A stretch of DNA of 53,675 nt from a virus, in IMG/VR virus record IMGVR_UViG_3300009180_000052, positions 1 to 53,675 of that record. One strand, given 5' to 3'. Positions 50,119-53,675 of the stretch are shown here, piece by piece; positions within the stretch are counted from its first letter, which is position 1, and each line of letters opens with the position of its first letter. The notes under the pieces are model-generated. The model did no database searches. It was not told the origin of the DNA and was given only the letters and a program-made list of their open reading frames with translations. The position numbers and the translations under genes are program-made.

Positions 50119-50136
50119 AATTATATTTACCACCTA

Positions 50137-51555
50137 TTATCCATAACGGAATAACACGAAGTTGTTAGCACCCAAGGTACATACGCAACGCTCAGAAAGG
50201 AAGTTAACCTCCATTGCATCTAAGTCGCTTGTAGCGGCACCACCGGCAGAACCTGTAATCCAAGTCTTGTATCTGCGGTCTTCAGCTTCAGAAGCACGGT
50301 AACGAACGTGTAAGAAAGGACGCTTAGCATTCTTTCCCATTATTTGGTCGTACACTGAAGTAGAACCTGCAGGAACCATTAAACCTGTAATAGTACCGGT
50401 TGCAGTTGCAGCAGCACTGCTTAAACCACCACGCATTGTTGGGTCATTTAAGTATTTCCAATCAGACTTGTAGAAATCATAACCTCTACGGAATCCTGTG
50501 AAACCTAAATTTAACGCCATATCAACATCGTTATCGAAAAGACCGTATGAAGCTGATTGAGAAGCACTACCTGCGGTATAGCCATTCAATTGAGCCAACA
50601 TATTGTCAATATCGAAACTCAATCCACGATTTACGAATACTACGTTCTCTTCGATAGCACCTTGCTTATCTAAACGAGAAACGATAGAATCCCAATCAGA
50701 TAAAGTTGTTGGAGTACCACCACCCCAAACGTTACCACGATTGTTTACAACGTAGAAAATACCTTGAGAACCAATAAAGCCTGCAGTTGCAGCACCTGAA
50801 GCAGATGCAGCGGGAACAGCTTCAATCATTGAAGTCTCTAAGTAATCTTCAAAACGTAAACGAGTCTCGTGCTCTGATTTCAAATACCACAAGTAACCTG
50901 TAGCACCGTTCTCAGTAGTAACTTCAACCCAACCGATTTGAGCCATATCTGAACCATTAACCGCATACTTATCTTTAATGATAATAGGGTTGTTGCTGTA
51001 GATATCATCTTCTGATTCTAATGAACCAACCATTCCGTTAGTTCCTTTCTTAAACTCAGAACCATAAATGAATACGGTACAAGCTGTAGAAACAGCGAAT
51101 GCTTGACCTGCAGTCTCGTAGTAAGCTACTGTGAAAGTAGTTGCTGAAGGAACTGCAGTTACGATAGCCTTGTTGAAAACACCTGTTGAGTTGTTTTGAA
51201 TCATCAACGTTTGTCCAACACGAATAGCGATATAAGTCACACCACTATCAGCCACAGTAAAAGTAGCTGTTGAAGCTGCTGCTGCTGCTGCTGAAGTACA
51301 ACTTGTGTACTTAATGTGTAAACGTCCTTGTTCTGCCCATTTGATTTGGTCAGAATTAGAAGGCATCTCTGCTCCTACCATACGTAAGAAAGATGCGATT
51401 GTTCTATTACCATAACGCTCAAATTCTTTCTCATAAGTATCAGGAAGATACTGATTTAAGAAGTCGAAGTTGGTAATGTAGTTTGTTTGTAAGGCTACCT
51501 GTTCTGCAGAAGGCTGCAGGGCGAAGGTAGGGTTACTTAAAAGTGCACTTGCCAT
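50137..51555 (-). CDS. Major capsid protein
   Basis: 472 residues. LQTNYITNFDFLNQYLPDTY, YEKEFERYGNRTIASFLRMV and GRLHIKYTSC are typical of HK97-fold capsid proteins of crAss-like and related short-tailed phages. Residues about 85-170 are an Ala/Thr/Val-rich inserted beta domain (ATFTVADSGVTYIAIRVGQT). The C-terminus FLSERCVCTLGANNFVLFRY is conserved in the group. It is preceded by scaffold and portal genes and followed by a strong terminator, as expected for a highly expressed product. Confidence 0.85.
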   Translation of the reverse strand: MASALLSNPTFALQPSAEQVALQTNYITNFDFLNQYLPDTYEKEFERYGNRTIASFLRMVGAEMPSNSDQIKWAEQGRLHIKYTSCTSAAAAAASTATFTVADSGVTYIAIRVGQTLMIQNNSTGVFNKAIVTAVPSATTFTVAYYETAGQAFAVSTACTVFIYGSEFKKGTNGMVGSLESEDDIYSNNPIIIKDKYAVNGSDMAQIGWVEVTTENGATGYLWYLKSEHETRLRFEDYLETSMIEAVPAASASGAATAGFIGSQGIFYVVNNRGNVWGGGTPTTLSDWDSIVSRLDKQGAIEENVVFVNRGLSFDIDNMLAQLNGYTAGSASQSASYGLFDNDVDMALNLGFTGFRRGYDFYKSDWKYLNDPTMRGGLSSAAATATGTITGLMVPAGSTSVYDQIMGKNAKRPFLHVRYRASEAEDRRYKTWITGSAGGAATSDLDAMEVNFLSERCVCTLGANNFVLFRYG

Positions 51556-51574
51556 TTTTTTTAAATTTTATTGT

Positions 51575-52660
51575 TTATATTTTTTTTATACTGCGTATTT
51601 TCAGGTTTCGTCCTGAATCAGGGTTTAACGCTTTCACCTGCATTCCATTCGTTGATTTGCTAACCTCGGGTGCTTTACGCTCTGACATATTGATGTTTTT
51701 GGTTTTACGCATAACATCTTCAGTAGCATCAGATAACCCTTGTTCATAAAAGAATTTAGCAAATTTGTCAGGATGCATTGCTATCGACAATGACCTATGA
51801 TAGCCTGCTGCGTCTTTCATCAAACCTTGCCCATCTAAGAACTTGTTAATAAAGTTCTGTGGTGTAGCTTGGTTCTTTTTCAACTCACTAGCGTCTCCGG
51901 GAGCAAACGTGAACTTCTTGTCATTAACATTGAACTCAAAACCTTTGAACTCTCCGCTAAAAACATCGTTCGTCTTTTGGTCAAACCATTGACGTTTACG
52001 ATTGTTCTCCTCTTCTATGGTCTTTGCCTGTTGGGTATATTGCTTATAGCTGTCGTATATTTCTTTCTCCTCATTTGGAATAAATGCCGTTCTTGACTCA
52101 AGGGGCATTTTATATTGTTCCTTTTGGGAAGTGAAATATTTCTTGGCTTCAGCAAGAACTTTCTTTTTTGCGATTTTTGCCTTTTTAACGGTTGACTCAT
52201 CATCTAAATCAGTGTCAAACTTGTACTCATCCATTAACGTCTCAATGTCATCACTATCAAGACCTTCCTGTGTGGAAGAAAGGTATTCTTTAAGGAGTTG
52301 GTCAGGACTCATTGTATCAAAGTCTTTATTTAACTTTAAAAAATCGTCAAACCCACGTCCCGTATCCTTTTTGTATTTCATATAAGCAGCTACATCTTCA
52401 GGCAATTGCTCAGCTTCTTTACGCTCAGCTACCAATTCATCCAATGAATTTATCTGCTTATTATATCTCTTACCAATATATGAAAGAACATCTTCATCCT
52501 TTAAATCAACACCTGCAGGTACGGGGTCTATTATAACCTCTTTATCTGCTTCATTATTTTCTTGACTTAACGAATCTTCGTGTTTATCAAGTAACTGCTT
52601 CTCTACTTCTTGAACACTTTTTGGTTCAAGCATTTCTACGGCTCTAACTTTATATTCCAT
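51575..52660 (-). CDS. Probable capsid scaffolding protein
   Basis: 361 residues, strongly acidic N-terminal two thirds with helical Lys/Glu segments (VEKQLLDKHEDSLSQENNEA, DDIETLMDEYKFDTDLDDES) and a basic C-terminus (ALNPDSGRNLKIRSIKKI), the polarity of scaffolds that bind capsid through a basic tail. It lies between portal and capsid genes. The leader ATCAAATCAAATGG and a -7 box precede it. Assigned by composition and position. Confidence 0.72.
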   Translation of the reverse strand: MEYKVRAVEMLEPKSVQEVEKQLLDKHEDSLSQENNEADKEVIIDPVPAGVDLKDEDVLSYIGKRYNKQINSLDELVAERKEAEQLPEDVAAYMKYKKDTGRGFDDFLKLNKDFDTMSPDQLLKEYLSSTQEGLDSDDIETLMDEYKFDTDLDDESTVKKAKIAKKKVLAEAKKYFTSQKEQYKMPLESRTAFIPNEEKEIYDSYKQYTQQAKTIEEENNRKRQWFDQKTNDVFSGEFKGFEFNVNDKKFTFAPGDASELKKNQATPQNFINKFLDGQGLMKDAAGYHRSLSIAMHPDKFAKFFYEQGLSDATEDVMRKTKNINMSERKAPEVSKSTNGMQVKALNPDSGRNLKIRSIKKI

Positions 52661-52680
52661 TTGATTTGATTTTATTTATA

Positions 52681-52688
52681 CAAAAATA
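52681..52688 (-). promoter_or_regulatory. Bacteroidota-type -7 box (TATTTTTG) for scaffold and capsid
   Basis: TATTTTTG then GTATAAATAAAATC and the ATCAAATCAAATGG leader, nearly the same cassette as at 5666. One CGACAT hexamer lies at 52700-52705, just upstream of the box. Confidence 0.6.
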
Positions 52689-52706
52689 GATAAAAATTTC
52701 GACATT

Positions 52707-53675
52707 TTAACGAGGCTCAAATTCAGCTAAATCAAAACCATCCAAGCTATCCTCATTTGATTCAAAACTTATTGGAGGTAGATTGTTCTTCCTTTGATTA
52801 ATTAATTTAGATTGTTCTGTATTTTGTTGGCTAATTCTTTTGGCTTTAGCATCTTCTTTTGTCTGCTCTCTAGTATTTATATTACTTGTCTCCATACCAC
52901 GAAGCTGCAAATTATAATCAAACTCCTCACGCATTAGATAAGATTTCATCTCTGCTTCTTTCTCCATTTTTTGAATATCAAAAGCTACCTCTGCTTGTTT
53001 AATCTGCATCTTAGACCTTGTCTCCAAGTCAATCTTCTGCATTGCAACCTGTCCTGCCATTTCTTGAGACTTTAATTGTTGCTGAGCAATCATTGCTTGC
53101 TTCTGCATTTCATTCTTCTCTAAACGCTCTTGAGTCTTAATACGCTTCATCTTTAATAATTGATTAGCAAGTTTAATGTTGCGAATCTCACGTATGTCAA
53201 TTGCGTCTTCAAGGTTAATGTCACCTTTAGACAATGCCATTTGGATATTGCCTTCTAATTGTGCTTTTTGCTCTTCATCAGGTGAAACCTCAATGAATAT
53301 ACCAAAGTCATAAATATATAAGTCTTTAATCTCGTCTAATATAGATACATTGTATTTACCAATTTGATTAGCAAACTCATCTTTAAAGTCAGCATATTGC
53401 AAAATGTCTGCAACTCTATAAGTTAAAGCCTCTGCTAATGAACGATAAACATACAAAGAACCATCAAGTATATGTCTTGTAGCAGTATTTGAGTTTAATG
53501 CAGCCATCTTTTGCAGACCAACTAATGAGTTAGGGTCAGGATTAGAGCCATCTCTCGCTTCGTTAAGACCGGTCACAGACCTAATCATATCAACGTAGTG
53601 GTTCATATTAGTAATCAACATCTGCGTTTTAGCAGCACCTGAGTTAGAGTTTAACTGAGTGATAGGCACTCTTGC
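52707..53675 (-). CDS. Portal protein, C-terminal part (5' end beyond the right edge)
   Basis: The frame is open to the last base; the GTG at 53669 is probably internal (preceding codons read Ala-Arg), so only the last 322 residues or so are seen. GLNEARDGSNPDPNSLVGLQ followed by KMAALNSNTATRHIL is characteristic of portals of crAss-like and related phages. The long coiled coil (KRIKTQERLEKNEMQKQAMI onward) forms the portal barrel. It forms the DNA entry vertex. The terminase should lie to the right of the window. Confidence 0.82.
   Translation of the reverse strand, partial: ARVPITQLNSNSGAAKTQMLITNMNHYVDMIRSVTGLNEARDGSNPDPNSLVGLQKMAALNSNTATRHILDGSLYVYRSLAEALTYRVADILQYADFKDEFANQIGKYNVSILDEIKDLYIYDFGIFIEVSPDEEQKAQLEGNIQMALSKGDINLEDAIDIREIRNIKLANQLLKMKRIKTQERLEKNEMQKQAMIAQQQLKSQEMAGQVAMQKIDLETRSKMQIKQAEVAFDIQKMEKEAEMKSYLMREEFDYNLQLRGMETSNINTREQTKEDAKAKRISQQNTEQSKLINQRKNNLPPISFESNEDSLDGFDLAEFEPR

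Noticed and set aside
53664-53669. GTG at 53669 as the portal start
   Set aside because: The frame stays open to the window edge and the protein would lack most of the portal; it is treated as internal.

Overview
This window is a double-stranded DNA bacteriophage genome segment whose host is very probably a member of the Bacteroidota. The evidence is threefold: recurring -7 boxes of the Bacteroidota type (TAnnTTTG), A-rich leaders built on AATCAAATC in place of Shine-Dalgarno sites, and typical Bacteroidota phage proteins (VirE/BT4734-like primase-helicase, Cys-rich DPGDG repeats). The structural proteins look like those of short-tailed phages of the P22/T7/crAss-like kind (portal, scaffold, capsid, P22 gp10-like tail stabilisation protein, alanine-rich internal virion protein). 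The large terminase and any RNA polymerase are not in the window, and both ends cut through genes, so this is part of a larger or circular genome.

Layout. 1-13.8 kb, almost all minus strand: a giant repetitive tail fibre (3' end off the left edge), a short protein sharing its N-terminus, a lysis cassette (u-spanin, M15 endolysin, holin, further membrane or coiled-coil proteins), a row of small basic or coiled-coil proteins, one lone plus-strand winged-helix gene, and a chaperonin cassette of GroES, a phosphoribosyltransferase-like protein and GroEL. 13.05-14.27 kb is a regulatory region with CGACAT repeats, terminators, structured GC-rich DNA and a strong plus-strand promoter. 14.3-29.4 kb, plus strand: the early region. 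It holds a predicted peptide/amide-modification module (amidoligase, class II glutamine amidotransferase fused to gamma-glutamylcyclotransferase and a zinc ribbon), many small unknown proteins, a DnaA-domain-IV-like protein, a DUF1071/Sak3-like annealing protein, a PDDEXK exonuclease, a tRNA-like gene, an SSB-like protein, a primase-helicase, an SF2 helicase and two further nucleases. 29.4 kb to the right edge, minus strand: virion genes, namely a 2802-residue polyvalent protein with ART-like and RelA/SpoT-like segments, internal virion proteins, a GNAT protein, tail proteins, adaptors, capsid, scaffold and the C-terminal part of the portal.

The most striking signal is in the noncoding RNA of the early operon. 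Three type III hammerhead ribozymes lie directly after the amidoligase gene, the DUF2007-like gene and the GATase-GGCT gene. Each is abutted, with no gap, by an 11-12 bp hairpin built on the same 16-nt palindrome, GTGTCTTYRAAGACAC. The palindrome occurs nine times in the window: at the three ribozymes, before the tRNA-like gene, in the early control region, as the capsid-gene terminator and inside three coding regions. The arrangement suggests that the polycistronic early mRNA cuts itself between cistrons, leaving each upstream transcript with a hairpin-protected 3' end.

A second signal is a pair of related arrays of the hexamer CGACAT/ATGTCG (11 and 5 copies). One lies in the early control region and the other directly upstream of the primase-helicase; both share 9-nt and 11-nt repeat spacings. 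They are candidate origins or operators.
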